NCBI RefSeq assembly: GCF_004348545.1
Contig: NZ_SMKL01000018.1
Coordinates: 1-64,000, forward strand
Length of the DNA: 64,000 bases
From: Jiangella ureilytica
Lineage (GTDB): Bacteria > Actinomycetota > Actinomycetes > Jiangellales > Jiangellaceae
Reading direction: 5' to 3'
Shown: positions 17,055 to 25,593 of the stretch, one piece after another
Position numbering within the stretch: the first letter of the stretch is position 1
How the letters are laid out: every line of letters starts with the position of its first letter
Translations under genes and position numbers: made by a program
Notes under the pieces: model-generated
Database searches by the model: none
What the model was told of the DNA's origin: nothing
The model's input: only the letters and a program-made list of their open reading frames with translations

Positions 17055-18086
17055 ATGCGCAGAATCGTCACCGGCCTGGCCGGGTTCGCGATGCTGGCCA
17101 CCGTCCTGACGGGCGCCGGTACTGTGGCGGCCGAACCGCCGCACCTGCCGGGCGGCCCATGTGTGCAGGACGACCAGAACGTCAGCCTCTCCTCCGTCGC
17201 CGGCTACGACGACGTCATCCGTGAGCTGGACCGGATCGAGCGGACCAGCCAGGGCCGCGTCGAGGTCGCGTCGGCGGGCGTCTCCGGCGAGGGCCGCGAG
17301 CTGTACTACGCCACCGTCGGCACCGGGCCGACGACGTTCTGGCTGCAGGCCCGCATCCACGGCAACGAGCTGCACAGCACCGAGGCCGTCCTGCAGATCC
17401 TCGACCACCTCGCGAGTGGGTCACCGGACGCCAGGCTGATCCGCGAGAACCTCACCGTCGTCATCATCCCGATGTACAACCCCGACGGCGCCGAGGCGAA
17501 CATCCGGCAGAGCACCACGCCGACCCGCATCGACCTCAACCGCGACTGGGAGAACTTCGCCCAGCCCGAGACCGTCGCGTTCTGGAAGCTGTGGCGCGAC
17601 GTCGCTCCCGAGCTGGCCCTGGACCTGCACCACATGGGCCAGGCGCCGATCGTCGAGGGCACGAACGACCTCAACCAGTTCCAGATCGGCGCCCGCTCCA
17701 TCGACCCGAGCCGGATGACGGCCGAGCAGTGGCTGACGAACCGGCAGATGGCCATGGCCAGCGTCGAGGCCCTGGACCGGTACGGGCTGGCGAACGTCGC
17801 GCACTACCCGCTGATCGACATCACCAACGCCGGGCTCAGCCGCATGCTCATGGGCGGCACCGCGCCGGCCGGCGAGCAGCCGGTCATGCAGACCCCGACG
17901 AAGGGCGCGATCTTCTACGAGGTCCGCTCGGTCGGCCAGAAGAGCAACGGCCAGCTCGAGAACCTCTTCCGCATCCCCACCATGGCGGTGCTGCGGGCCG
18001 CGGCCGACGGGTCGCTCGCCCAGCAGGACGTGTCCGGCTACGAGGACCTGCCGTTCGCGAGCCAGGGGCAGTGCGGGCGGTTCTGA
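17055..18086 (+). CDS. Secreted M14 family zinc carboxypeptidase
   Basis: 343 residues with a Sec-type signal (MRRIVTGLAGFAMLATVLTGAGTVAAE). It shows RIHGNELHSTE (H-x-x-E ligands), DLNRDWENF, LDLHHMG (third zinc ligand) and FYEVRSVGQKS with the catalytic Glu, the last segment closely matching the upstream paralogue. Two cysteines (GGPCVQ and GQCGRF) could join the termini in a disulphide. GAGGGAGACG precedes the ATG. The pair is probably one operon arisen by duplication. Confidence 0.9.
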   Translation: MRRIVTGLAGFAMLATVLTGAGTVAAEPPHLPGGPCVQDDQNVSLSSVAGYDDVIRELDRIERTSQGRVEVASAGVSGEGRELYYATVGTGPTTFWLQARIHGNELHSTEAVLQILDHLASGSPDARLIRENLTVVIIPMYNPDGAEANIRQSTTPTRIDLNRDWENFAQPETVAFWKLWRDVAPELALDLHHMGQAPIVEGTNDLNQFQIGARSIDPSRMTAEQWLTNRQMAMASVEALDRYGLANVAHYPLIDITNAGLSRMLMGGTAPAGEQPVMQTPTKGAIFYEVRSVGQKSNGQLENLFRIPTMAVLRAAADGSLAQQDVSGYEDLPFASQGQCGRF

Positions 18087-18151
18087 CGTCTCGTCCTCTC
18101 GACCCCCGGGGCCGGTCCGTGACGTGCGCGGGCCGGCCCCGGGCCCCTTCG

Positions 18152-19066
18152 TCACGCGCCCAGCAGCGCGTCGCCGAGCGCGGTCCGGGCGTACAGCACC
18201 ACCCTGCCGGTGCGGTGCGACGTCAGCAGTCCGGCCGACCGCAGGGCACCCAGATGCTGCGAGACGCCGCCGGCGGTGAGGCCGGTGCGCCGGGCCAGCT
18301 CGCCGGTCGACGCGGGCGAGTCGAGCTCGGCGAGCAGGAGTGCCCGCGACCGGCCGAGCACCGCGGCCAGGCTCGACGAGGGGTCGGCCGGCCGGCCGCG
18401 CTCCCACAGGGTCGCGACGCCACGGACGGGATAGCGCAGCACCGGCTGCCAGGGCTCATCGGTCTTCGAGGCGACGTGCGGCCAGAGGAACGCCGACGGC
18501 ACCAGCACCAGCCCGCGTCCGCGCAGCCGCCGGGTCTCGCTGACGTGCGCGTGCCGGACGGTGAGGGTGTCGCCGGCCCACGCGATCGCCGGATCGAGGT
18601 CGGCGAACAGCTGCGGCGCGCCGCCCGCGGCCAGCCGTCGCGCCCGATACAGCACGTCGCCTTCGAGCAGGTCGCGCAGCCGCGGCCACGACGGCGTGAA
18701 CGCCAGCTCCCAGTACGCCGCCACCGTCGTCGCGAGCTCGTCCAGCGCGGTCCGCCCGCCGGGAACCGTGGCCGGGTCGGTACTGCGAAGGAGGTCCAGC
18801 TCGTCCGCCAGCTCGGGCGTCGGCGTCTCAGGCGTGGGCGCCAGGAAGCCGGGCAGGGTCCGGCCCGTGGTGACGTGAGTGGTGAGCGGCCGGAGGTCCA
18901 GGTCGGCTTGCCTCAGCCGGGCCCGGGTCGCCTTGACCCAGGGCAGGTGCAGCGCGTGGGCGGCCGGCTCGCGCAGCACGCGGATGCTCGCCACGACCTC
19001 CCACAGCGGCGAGAACGCGAACCGCGTCAGCGACAGGTCCTGGGCGGTGAAGGTCAGCTGCAGCAT
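18152..19066 (-). CDS. ArsR-type winged-helix regulator with N-terminal DUF5937-like domain
   Basis: 304 residues. The C-terminal third is an ArsR-like helix-turn-helix (SRALLLAELDSPASTGELARRTGLTAGGVSQHLGALRSAGLLTSHRTGRVVLYARTALGDALL). The N-terminal part (FSPLWEVVASIRVLREP, HALHLPWVKATRARL) is the domain commonly fused to it in actinobacteria; its ligand is unknown. It is divergent from an MFS transporter gene (19122) with 55 bases between starts and probably represses it. Confidence 0.88.
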   Translation of the reverse strand: MLQLTFTAQDLSLTRFAFSPLWEVVASIRVLREPAAHALHLPWVKATRARLRQADLDLRPLTTHVTTGRTLPGFLAPTPETPTPELADELDLLRSTDPATVPGGRTALDELATTVAAYWELAFTPSWPRLRDLLEGDVLYRARRLAAGGAPQLFADLDPAIAWAGDTLTVRHAHVSETRRLRGRGLVLVPSAFLWPHVASKTDEPWQPVLRYPVRGVATLWERGRPADPSSSLAAVLGRSRALLLAELDSPASTGELARRTGLTAGGVSQHLGALRSAGLLTSHRTGRVVLYARTALGDALLGA

Positions 19067-19121
19067 TCAGCTCAGACTAAATCTCTCGGCACGGTCCGCG
19101 CGAGCGGCGAGGGTGGCGGCC

Positions 19122-20405
19122 GTGACCCTCGACGCCCCGTCCACGCCTGCGCGCACCGCGGCGCCGCCCGCCCGGCGTGACCTGCACCTGCTGTTCGCCG
19201 CGGCCGCCGCCAGCAAGCTCGGCATGCAGGTCGGCTCGCTCGCGCTCCCGCTCGTCGCCGTGCTCGCGCTGTCCGCGTCACCCGGCGAGGTGGGCCTGCT
19301 CGCGACGCTCACCACCGCCGCGTTCCTGCTGATCGGCCTGCCCGCCGGCGTCTGGGTGGACCGGATGCGCCGCCGCGGCGTCATGATCGTGGCCGACCTC
19401 GCCCGGGCCGTGCTGTACGCGTCGGTCCCGGTGGCCTGGTGGCTCGACGCGCTGACGATCTCGCAGCTCTACGCCGTCGCGCTGCTGACCGGCGTGGCGA
19501 CGGTGTTCTTCGACGTCTCCGCGCAGAGCTACCTGCCGCACGTGGCCGGCCGCGACCGGCTGATCGAGGCCAACTCCGTCCTCGGCAGCATCGACTGGGT
19601 CGTGCACATCGGCGGGCGCGGCGCGGCCGGGTTCCTGGTGCAGCTGGCGTCGTCGCCGGCCGCGGTGGTCGTGACGGCGGCCGGCTACCTCGTCTCGGGC
19701 GGGTTCCTGCTGGGGATCCGGCGTCGTGAGGCACCCGTGGCGGGTGTTCCGGCGGGCGCGGGCGAGCGGCGGGCGCCGATGCTGCGCTCGATCGGCGACG
19801 GCGTCCGGTTCGTGGCCGGGCACCCGGTGCTGCGCGCGGTCGCCGTCGCCGGGGCGATGACCAACCTCGGCATGCAGCTGGTCCTGGTCATGCTGCCGGT
19901 GCTGCTGGTCGACCGGCTCGGGCTCTCGGCCGGCGTCCTCGGCCTGTTCTTCGCCGCCGGCGGGGTCAGCGGGCTGATCGGCGCGGCGACGGCCACGCGG
20001 GTGGTGCGGCGGCTGGGGGCGGGCCGCGCGCTGTGGCTGCTGGGCGTCGTGATCGCCCCGGCCGGCCTGCTGGTACCGCTGATCGACGCCGGGCCGCTGC
20101 TCTGGCTGGCGGGGCTCGGCTGGGTCGTCGTGGTCTACAAGATCGCCGTCGACAACGTCGTGCTGGTCAGCTTCCGGCAGAAGGTCACGCCGGACCACCT
20201 GCTCGGCCGGCAGACCGCGACCATGCGGTTCCTGCTGACCGGAGCGGTGGCGATCGGCGCCGGGCTGTCCGGCCTCATCGGCGGCGCGTTCGGCCCGCGG
20301 ACGGCGCTGTGGGCCGGCGCGGTCGTGCTGGCGCTGGTCTGGGTGCCGCTGTACCGCTCGCCGCTGCGGCATCGACGCTCCCTCGACGACGCTCCCGCGG
20401 GCTGA
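19122..20405 (+). CDS. MFS transporter (12 TM, MFS_3/EntS-like)
   Basis: 427 residues, mostly hydrophobic, with the DRMRRRGVMI loop after TM2 in the motif A place and VGLLATLTTAAFLLIGLPAGVWVDR before it. FFDVSAQSYLPHVAGRDRLIEANSVLGSIDWV is a typical MFS_3 loop seen in macrolide or siderophore exporters. GTG 19122 is used; GTG 19113 is equally possible. It is divergent from an ArsR-type regulator, suggesting inducible efflux. Substrate unknown. Confidence 0.88.
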   Translation: MTLDAPSTPARTAAPPARRDLHLLFAAAAASKLGMQVGSLALPLVAVLALSASPGEVGLLATLTTAAFLLIGLPAGVWVDRMRRRGVMIVADLARAVLYASVPVAWWLDALTISQLYAVALLTGVATVFFDVSAQSYLPHVAGRDRLIEANSVLGSIDWVVHIGGRGAAGFLVQLASSPAAVVVTAAGYLVSGGFLLGIRRREAPVAGVPAGAGERRAPMLRSIGDGVRFVAGHPVLRAVAVAGAMTNLGMQLVLVMLPVLLVDRLGLSAGVLGLFFAAGGVSGLIGAATATRVVRRLGAGRALWLLGVVIAPAGLLVPLIDAGPLLWLAGLGWVVVVYKIAVDNVVLVSFRQKVTPDHLLGRQTATMRFLLTGAVAIGAGLSGLIGGAFGPRTALWAGAVVLALVWVPLYRSPLRHRRSLDDAPAG

Positions 20406-20495
20406 GTTGTCCACAGGCACGTCAGTGCGCGTGAGTCATCCACAGATCGCGCTTCGGGCCTCTCGAAGGCCGCCCGCCTGACGCAGGCTGGTCGG

Positions 20496-21563
20496 GTGTC
20501 CGCCCGCCTGCGCCACCTCCCGTCCGACGTGGCCGAACTGCTCCAATTGGGGTTCGGAGTCATCGACATCGCGACCGCGACGCGGGCCGGCGTCGACGAG
20601 AGCCGGTTGCGGCGGCTGGCCGCGGCCGGCCTGCTGGTCCGGTTCGTGCCTGGCTGCTATGCCGCGGCCGACGTCCTGGTCGCCGCGTCGCCGTGGGTGG
20701 AGCATGCGCTGCGGTCGCGGGCGTTCGCCCTGTACAGCGGCGAGGCGACCTTCCTGACCGGCTGGTCGGCGGCGGCGACCTGGCAGTTGCCCACGATCGG
20801 TCCGGCACCGGAGCGCGTCGCCGCGATCAGGCCGAACGGTGCCGGACACAAGGTCCGGCGCGGCCCGTACGGTGACATCAGGATCGCCGCGATCCCGCCC
20901 GGCCACGCGCGACGATTCCGGGGCATCGGCGTCATGAGTCCCGGCTGGGCCGTCGCCGACGCTGCGCGGTCCGGATCGATCGTGCCCGCCCTGGTCGCCG
21001 CCGACGCGGCTGCCGCGGCGGGCCACGACCCGTGTTGCGTGGTGCCCGCGATGGCCGGCTGGCCGGGAGTGGCGCGGGCGCGATGGGTGGCCGATCACGC
21101 CGACCCGTGTGCGGAGTCGCCGTTGGAGACGCTGGGCCGGTTCACGTGTCTGCAGTTCGACCTGCCGTTGCCGGTGGCCAACGCATGGGTCGGTGATGGT
21201 CGGCCGGAGTATCGGGTGGACGGGTTGTGGCCGTGGCACGGTGCGGTGTTCGAGGCCGATGGTGCGCTGAAGTACGACAACAGGCCCGATGCGTCGCGGA
21301 TCGTGACGCGGCAGGGGGAGCGGGAGTGGCGGTTGCGGAGGCTGGGCCTGGACGTGGTGCGGTTCGGATGGGACCTCGCCTGGCGGAACCGGGCCGAGCT
21401 CGCCGCCCGGTTCGCCGCACTGCTCCGTGACAACGCCCGCCACCAGGAGCCGGTGCGGTGGTGGAAGCAGGTGCCGGGCGTAGGCGCGGTCGAGCCCGGG
21501 CCGGACGACTGGCCTTCGCCGCGGCGGACGGGAATCGTGCTGCCGGCCGGCTGGGACCGCTGA
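20496..21563 (+). CDS. AbiEi-like winged helix fused to a Vsr/DUF559-type nuclease-like domain
   Basis: 355 residues. The first 90 residues (IDIATATRAGVDESRLRRLAAAGLLVRFVPGCYAAAD) match the winged helix of type IV AbiEi antitoxins. The C-terminal part carries a PD-(D/E)XK pattern: the acidic residue of ESPLETLGRF, then YRVDGLWPWHGAVFEADGALKYDN with D and E-x-D-G-x-x-K, ending RRLGLDVVRFGWDLAWRNRAEL, typical of Vsr-like very-short-patch folds. No toxin gene lies beside it. Many such genes are scattered in actinobacterial genomes; the function is unproven. GTG start. Confidence 0.8.
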   Translation: MSARLRHLPSDVAELLQLGFGVIDIATATRAGVDESRLRRLAAAGLLVRFVPGCYAAADVLVAASPWVEHALRSRAFALYSGEATFLTGWSAAATWQLPTIGPAPERVAAIRPNGAGHKVRRGPYGDIRIAAIPPGHARRFRGIGVMSPGWAVADAARSGSIVPALVAADAAAAAGHDPCCVVPAMAGWPGVARARWVADHADPCAESPLETLGRFTCLQFDLPLPVANAWVGDGRPEYRVDGLWPWHGAVFEADGALKYDNRPDASRIVTRQGEREWRLRRLGLDVVRFGWDLAWRNRAELAARFAALLRDNARHQEPVRWWKQVPGVGAVEPGPDDWPSPRRTGIVLPAGWDR

Positions 21564-21574
21564 TGCCTGCGAAT

Positions 21575-21650
21575 CCGGCGGATACTCCCGAAACCGGCGC
21601 GTGCGGGCCGAAAGCGGGCACCAAGCGACGGTTTCGGGAGTATCCGCCGG
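21575..21650. repeat. Long perfect inverted repeat between convergent genes
   Basis: 22-base perfect arms at 21575-21596 and 21629-21650 (core GGATACTCCCGAAACC and its complement) enclose a 32-base loop. It lies between the convergent AbiEi-like and MFS genes and could work as a bidirectional terminator, though no T-run follows, or be a dispersed palindromic repeat. Confidence 0.8.
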
Positions 21651-21674
21651 ACAGCCGGCCGGTCAGTTCGGACC

Positions 21675-23183
21675 TCATGACGGGGTCTTGCTGCGGGTGG
21701 CGGCCAGGGCGGCCAGCGCGAGGACGACGGCGAACATGCCATAGGCGACGGGCAGCCCGCCGTCGATGCTGGCGAGCGCGCCGCCACCGGCCCGGCCCAG
21801 CAGCCCGCCGATCGCCTCGGCCGTGATCACCGCCGTCGCCAGCTCGGCCGCCTGAGCCGCCTGGGGCGTCGGTGCGGGTGGCTGGAGCTCTGCCGTCGTG
21901 TCCGACCGCAGAGCTCTAGCGTCTCGAAGGGTTTCCGGGTTGCGCCGGCGATGGGCGGTCGATGCCGCCGCCTCGGCCGCCTGAGCCGCCTGGGGCGTCG
22001 GTGCGGGTGGCTGGAGCTCTGCCGTCGTTTCCGACCGCAGAGCTCTAGCGTCTCGAACGGTCTCCCGGCCGCGGGCGGCCACCGTCGTCGTCGAGCGGAG
22101 GTAGAGGCCGGGATAGGCCAGCCCGACACCCACACCGGCCAATGCCCAGGCGACGAGCGCACCGGCGAAGCCCACCGTTCCGGCACCCGCGGCGAGCACG
22201 CCGACAGCCGTCGCCGTCAGCGCGAGCCCGGCCGCCGGGACCTGCCGCTCCGGCGCGATCCGGGCGACCACGAGGCTGGTGACGCCCCAGGCGAGCGGGG
22301 CGGCGCCCAGCACGACGGCCGCGCGGGCGAGGCCGACGCCGTAGCCGTCGGTCAGCAGCACGGTGATCAGGCTGTCGGCGCCGACGTACCCGGCGGCGAA
22401 CAGCGTCATCGCGGCCAGAGCCGCCGGGGCGCCGCGCCGCAGCCTCGCCGTCTCCGCCGGCAGCAGCGCGACCGTCCCAGCGGCAGCGAACGCCGCGCCC
22501 ACGACGGCGACCGGCCAGATCCCGTCCGCGAGCACCATCGCCGCCGCACCCGCCGGCACCAGCAGCCCGGCCGGTCGCAGCCGCTCACCGCCCGTCACCG
22601 AGGCCGCCTCGCCGCGAACCGCCCGCACGACGAGCAGACGCCCGGCCAGCACCACCGGCACCGGGACCAGCAGTGTCCACCGCCAGCCGACGGCGTGTTC
22701 GAGCGCCAGCGTGGCGGCTGGCCCGGCCATCGCCGGCAGGATCCACATCGCCGACGACGCCGCGACCACCTTCAGCCGCAGCGCCTCGTCGAGCCGGCGG
22801 ATCGCCGCGCTGATGCCGAAGACCGCGAGCAACCCGCCCGCCAGCCCGCTCGTGAACTGGCCGAGCGCGAACACCCCGGCCTGCTGCGCCGTCGCCGCGA
22901 CCACCAGCCCGCCGGCGTATACGACCGTCCCGAGCGCGAGCGTCCGCCCGGCGCCCAGGCGGCGCAGCACCGTCCCGGCCAGCGGCAGCGCCACGAACAG
23001 CCCGAGCGTGCTGCCCGCGACCAGCAGTCCCAGCCGGTCGCGGGCGCCCAGCTCCGCCGTGACGACCGGCAGCAGCGTCGACGCGACGAACGTGCTCACC
23101 GCCGCCGCGAACTCGAGCGCGACGATGCCGACGGCGAGCAGGCGATCGCCCGCCCGCCGCCGGCCGTCCGCGCGCACGCTCAT
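21675..23183 (-). CDS. MFS transporter with an in-frame duplicated repeat insertion
   Basis: 502 residues and about 12 hydrophobic segments (VGIVALEFAAAVSTFVASTLLPVV, TLGLFVALPLAGTVLRRLGAGRTLALG as motif A region). Near residue 370, between the LYLRSTTTVAARG and ELATAVITAEAIGGLLGRAGGGALASI segments that would normally adjoin, about 70 extra residues hold two copies of RDARALRSETTAELQPPAP-like sequence. The insert is hydrophilic and lies in the TM10-TM11 loop, so the protein may still fold. It is preceded at 17 bases by the NmrA-like gene on the same strand, probably one operon. Confidence 0.85.
   Translation of the reverse strand: MSVRADGRRRAGDRLLAVGIVALEFAAAVSTFVASTLLPVVTAELGARDRLGLLVAGSTLGLFVALPLAGTVLRRLGAGRTLALGTVVYAGGLVVAATAQQAGVFALGQFTSGLAGGLLAVFGISAAIRRLDEALRLKVVAASSAMWILPAMAGPAATLALEHAVGWRWTLLVPVPVVLAGRLLVVRAVRGEAASVTGGERLRPAGLLVPAGAAAMVLADGIWPVAVVGAAFAAAGTVALLPAETARLRRGAPAALAAMTLFAAGYVGADSLITVLLTDGYGVGLARAAVVLGAAPLAWGVTSLVVARIAPERQVPAAGLALTATAVGVLAAGAGTVGFAGALVAWALAGVGVGLAYPGLYLRSTTTVAARGRETVRDARALRSETTAELQPPAPTPQAAQAAEAAASTAHRRRNPETLRDARALRSDTTAELQPPAPTPQAAQAAELATAVITAEAIGGLLGRAGGGALASIDGGLPVAYGMFAVVLALAALAATRSKTPS
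21844..22067. repeat. Two direct copies (129-base period) of a hairpin-bearing element inside the MFS gene
   Basis: Roughly 95-base near-identical copies lie at 21844-21938 and 21973-22067. Each contains a 9-base hairpin, GAGCTCTGC/GCAGAGCTC (21885-21893 with 21908-21916; 22014-22022 with 22037-22045). The 129-base period equals 43 codons, so the reading frame is kept. Confidence 0.85.
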
Positions 23184-23200
23184 GCGAGCATGCTAGCAAA

Positions 23201-24046
23201 CTAGCTGAATGCCGCTCGGTGCTCCGCCACCCACTGCGCGAACGTGCGCGCCGGCCGCCCGGTGACCTCCTCGACCGTCGGCAGGACGGTGTACCCGGCC
23301 CCCGGCGGGTTCGTCCGCATGGCCAGGAAGAACTCGATGTCGCCGTGGGACCAGCCCTGCTCGCGCCACTGGCCGACGATCTGGTCGCGGGCGAGCTCCT
23401 CGAACCGGATCGGCCGGCCGAGCACCTCGGCGAGCACGGCGACCTTCTGCGGGGCGGTCAGCGCCTCGGGCCCGGTGAGCCGGTACTCGCGCCCGGCGTG
23501 CTCGCCGGTCGTGTCGGTCAGCGCGACTGCCGCGACGGACGCGATGTCGGCGTCGTGCACCATGGCGCTCGGGATGTCCGGGAAGCCGTCGCGGACGACG
23601 CCCTCGGCGCGGATCGACTCGGCCCACTCCAGCACGTTCGACATGAACTCGACCGGCGCGAGCCCGGTCACGGCGAGGCCGCTCGCCTCGACAGCCCGCT
23701 CGAGGTCGCTCTTCTCCATGTCACCCTCGAGCAGCGTGACCCGGCGGACGCCCTTGCGCACCGCGATCTCGGCGATCTGCTCGCCGTTGCCCAGCGGCGA
23801 GTTGTCGGCGCCGTCGAACCCGATGAGATGCGCGGCCTCCATGCCCCCGAACGCGACGTCGAGGCTGCGCGCATCGGTCAGGTCGCCGGTGACGAGATCG
23901 GTCTCGGCCGGCAACTCCGCGTCGCCTGGGTTGCGGGTCAGCGCCCGGACGCGGTGCCCGGCGGCGAGGAGCTGCTCGACCAGCGGCCGGCCGACGTTGC
24001 CCGTGGCGCCGGTGACCAGGACGGATGTGGGTGCGGTGTTCGTCAT
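23201..24046 (-). CDS. NmrA-like NAD(P)H-binding protein
   Basis: 281 residues with the atypical SDR cofactor loop VLVTGATGNVGRPLVEQLL and RALTRNPGD after strand 2 for NADP(H). Later DADIASVAAVALT and GREYRLTGPEALT match NmrA/NAD(P)H quinone-reductase-like proteins. It differs clearly from the NmrA-like protein at 12929, so this is not a recent duplication. It is the first gene of a minus-strand pair with the MFS exporter; the AT-rich spacer at 23184-23206 contains a small GCTAG/CTAGC hairpin. Confidence 0.88.
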   Translation of the reverse strand: MTNTAPTSVLVTGATGNVGRPLVEQLLAAGHRVRALTRNPGDAELPAETDLVTGDLTDARSLDVAFGGMEAAHLIGFDGADNSPLGNGEQIAEIAVRKGVRRVTLLEGDMEKSDLERAVEASGLAVTGLAPVEFMSNVLEWAESIRAEGVVRDGFPDIPSAMVHDADIASVAAVALTDTTGEHAGREYRLTGPEALTAPQKVAVLAEVLGRPIRFEELARDQIVGQWREQGWSHGDIEFFLAMRTNPPGAGYTVLPTVEEVTGRPARTFAQWVAEHRAAFS

Positions 24047-24109
24047 GCCTCGACGCTAGGGCGCATTCCGGTCACTGCGCGGCCTCAATCGACCTCGTCG
24101 CCGTCACTC

Positions 24110-24158
24110 CCATGATCATCAACCTTTGTGCTGCCACGCACAAGGTTGATGATCATGG
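24110..24158 (-). terminator. Hairpin downstream of the phytase gene (palindromic repeat family)
   Basis: Perfect 17-base arms, CCATGATCATCAACCTT (24110-24126) and complement (24142-24158), with a 15-base loop whose ends pair further. It starts 15 bases after the phytase stop on the minus strand, so it can end that transcript. It shares the GATCATGGAG core with the element at 7435-7495. Confidence 0.6.
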
Positions 24159-24172
24159 AGCGTTGCGCATCG

Positions 24173-25507
24173 TCAACGCAGCCGCGGGTCGTTGCCCGGG
24201 TTCGTGCTCACCTGCAGGCCGAGCGCGTCGGCGACCCGCCCCCAGTCGACGTAGGAGAAGTTGGTGGCGTCGCGCTCCGGGTCGACGTCCGGGCCGGTCT
24301 CGGGCTCGTCGTGGGTGACCAGCAGGCCCTCGCGGTAGTCGCCGACGACCCGGTTGGTGACGGCGAGCCCGTCGGACCCGTTGATCCCGTCGACGCCGTC
24401 GCCGGCGATCCGGAAGGTGCCGAGCGGGCGGTTGTGGCCCAGGGTCGAGTAGACGGCGAACCGGTCGTCACCCTGGCTCGACACGATGACGTAGCCGACC
24501 CGGCCGCGGCCGTAGTAGACGTCGACCCCCTCGGCGTCGGCGACCAGGTTCGGCCCGCCGAGGCCCGGCTGGTCCGGGTCGACCGGCACGCACTCCTCGG
24601 ACTCCTCGTCGTAGGTGTCGCGAACGCCGAAGTCGGCGACCTTGTCGACCAGCCGCGGAGCGCCGGAGCCGAGCGGCAGCGGGATCCGCCACAGGCCCAC
24701 GTCCTCCTGCGTCGCGAACAGCACGTCGCTGCGCTGGTCGACGGCGACGCCCTCGAGCTGCGGGCCGACGCCCGGCTCCTCGCACGGCACCCAGGTGCCG
24801 CCGCCGGGGAGCGGGAAGCTGCCGGGCATCGTGAGGTGCTCGATGTCGGTGTAACCGACGGTGCCGTTCGGGCGGGGCGTGAGCCGAACGGTGGCGACGG
24901 TGGTCGCGCCCTCCTGGGTCACGACGGCGTACGTCTCGCCCTTGCGGGGCTGCCAGACGGCGACGCCGTAGGCCGTCTGCTCCTCCTCGACGGTCTCTCG
25001 GTCGGGGCTGAACAGGAAGTCCTGCTCCGGCGCGGTGACCTCGCGCAGCGGCGTGGCGGCGCGCGAACCGGCCGGGTCGATGGTGAAGAACCGCAGCTGG
25101 TCGTTGTAGCGGTCTGACACCACGGCGACGTCGACCGTGCGGCCGCCGACGCGCAGCCCGTAGGCGATGTCGACGTTGTTGTACCGCCCGTCCACGCCGT
25201 CGGCGCGCGGCGCGGGCTCCGCGGCCAGCGACTGCAGCTCCTCCGAGCCGAGGTCGTAGACCCGCAGCCCGCCCTCCTTCGCCGTCACGATGACGATCGA
25301 CCGGTCGGAGTGCGTCGGATGCACCCAGATCGCGGGGTCGTCGCCGGAGGCGTTGCCGCCCTCGTCGTCGTCATACAGCACCGGCGTCTCGTTCTCGGTG
25401 GTGACGACGGCGGGCGCATGCGGCCGGGGCGCTCCCGCGGCCGGCGGCGCGAGCGTGAGGGCGAGGGCGAGCGGAACGACGACGGCGAGGGCGGCGGTTC
25501 GGCGCAT
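24173..25507 (-). CDS. Secreted beta-propeller phytase
   Basis: 444 residues with a Sec signal (MRRTAALAVVVPLALALTLA, cleavage near AAGA). DDPAIWVHPTHSDRSIVIVTAKEGGLRVYDL and DGRYNNVDIAYG are the signature strands of BPP phytases, with clusters of acidic residues for calcium. LEGVAVDQRSDVLFATQEDVGLW and the closing NGSDGLAVTN blade follow. The enzyme releases phosphate from phytate outside the cell. It is divergent from the yaaA gene, and a hairpin follows the stop. Confidence 0.9.
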   Translation of the reverse strand: MRRTAALAVVVPLALALTLAPPAAGAPRPHAPAVVTTENETPVLYDDDEGGNASGDDPAIWVHPTHSDRSIVIVTAKEGGLRVYDLGSEELQSLAAEPAPRADGVDGRYNNVDIAYGLRVGGRTVDVAVVSDRYNDQLRFFTIDPAGSRAATPLREVTAPEQDFLFSPDRETVEEEQTAYGVAVWQPRKGETYAVVTQEGATTVATVRLTPRPNGTVGYTDIEHLTMPGSFPLPGGGTWVPCEEPGVGPQLEGVAVDQRSDVLFATQEDVGLWRIPLPLGSGAPRLVDKVADFGVRDTYDEESEECVPVDPDQPGLGGPNLVADAEGVDVYYGRGRVGYVIVSSQGDDRFAVYSTLGHNRPLGTFRIAGDGVDGINGSDGLAVTNRVVGDYREGLLVTHDEPETGPDVDPERDATNFSYVDWGRVADALGLQVSTNPGNDPRLR

Positions 25508-25593
25508 GAAAAGGGAGCCAACTCCAGCAACCTTGCCGCGCTCGTGTCCGCCGGGCGAACGATCGGCGAACTCCCCGTCCTTATGCTGAGTCC

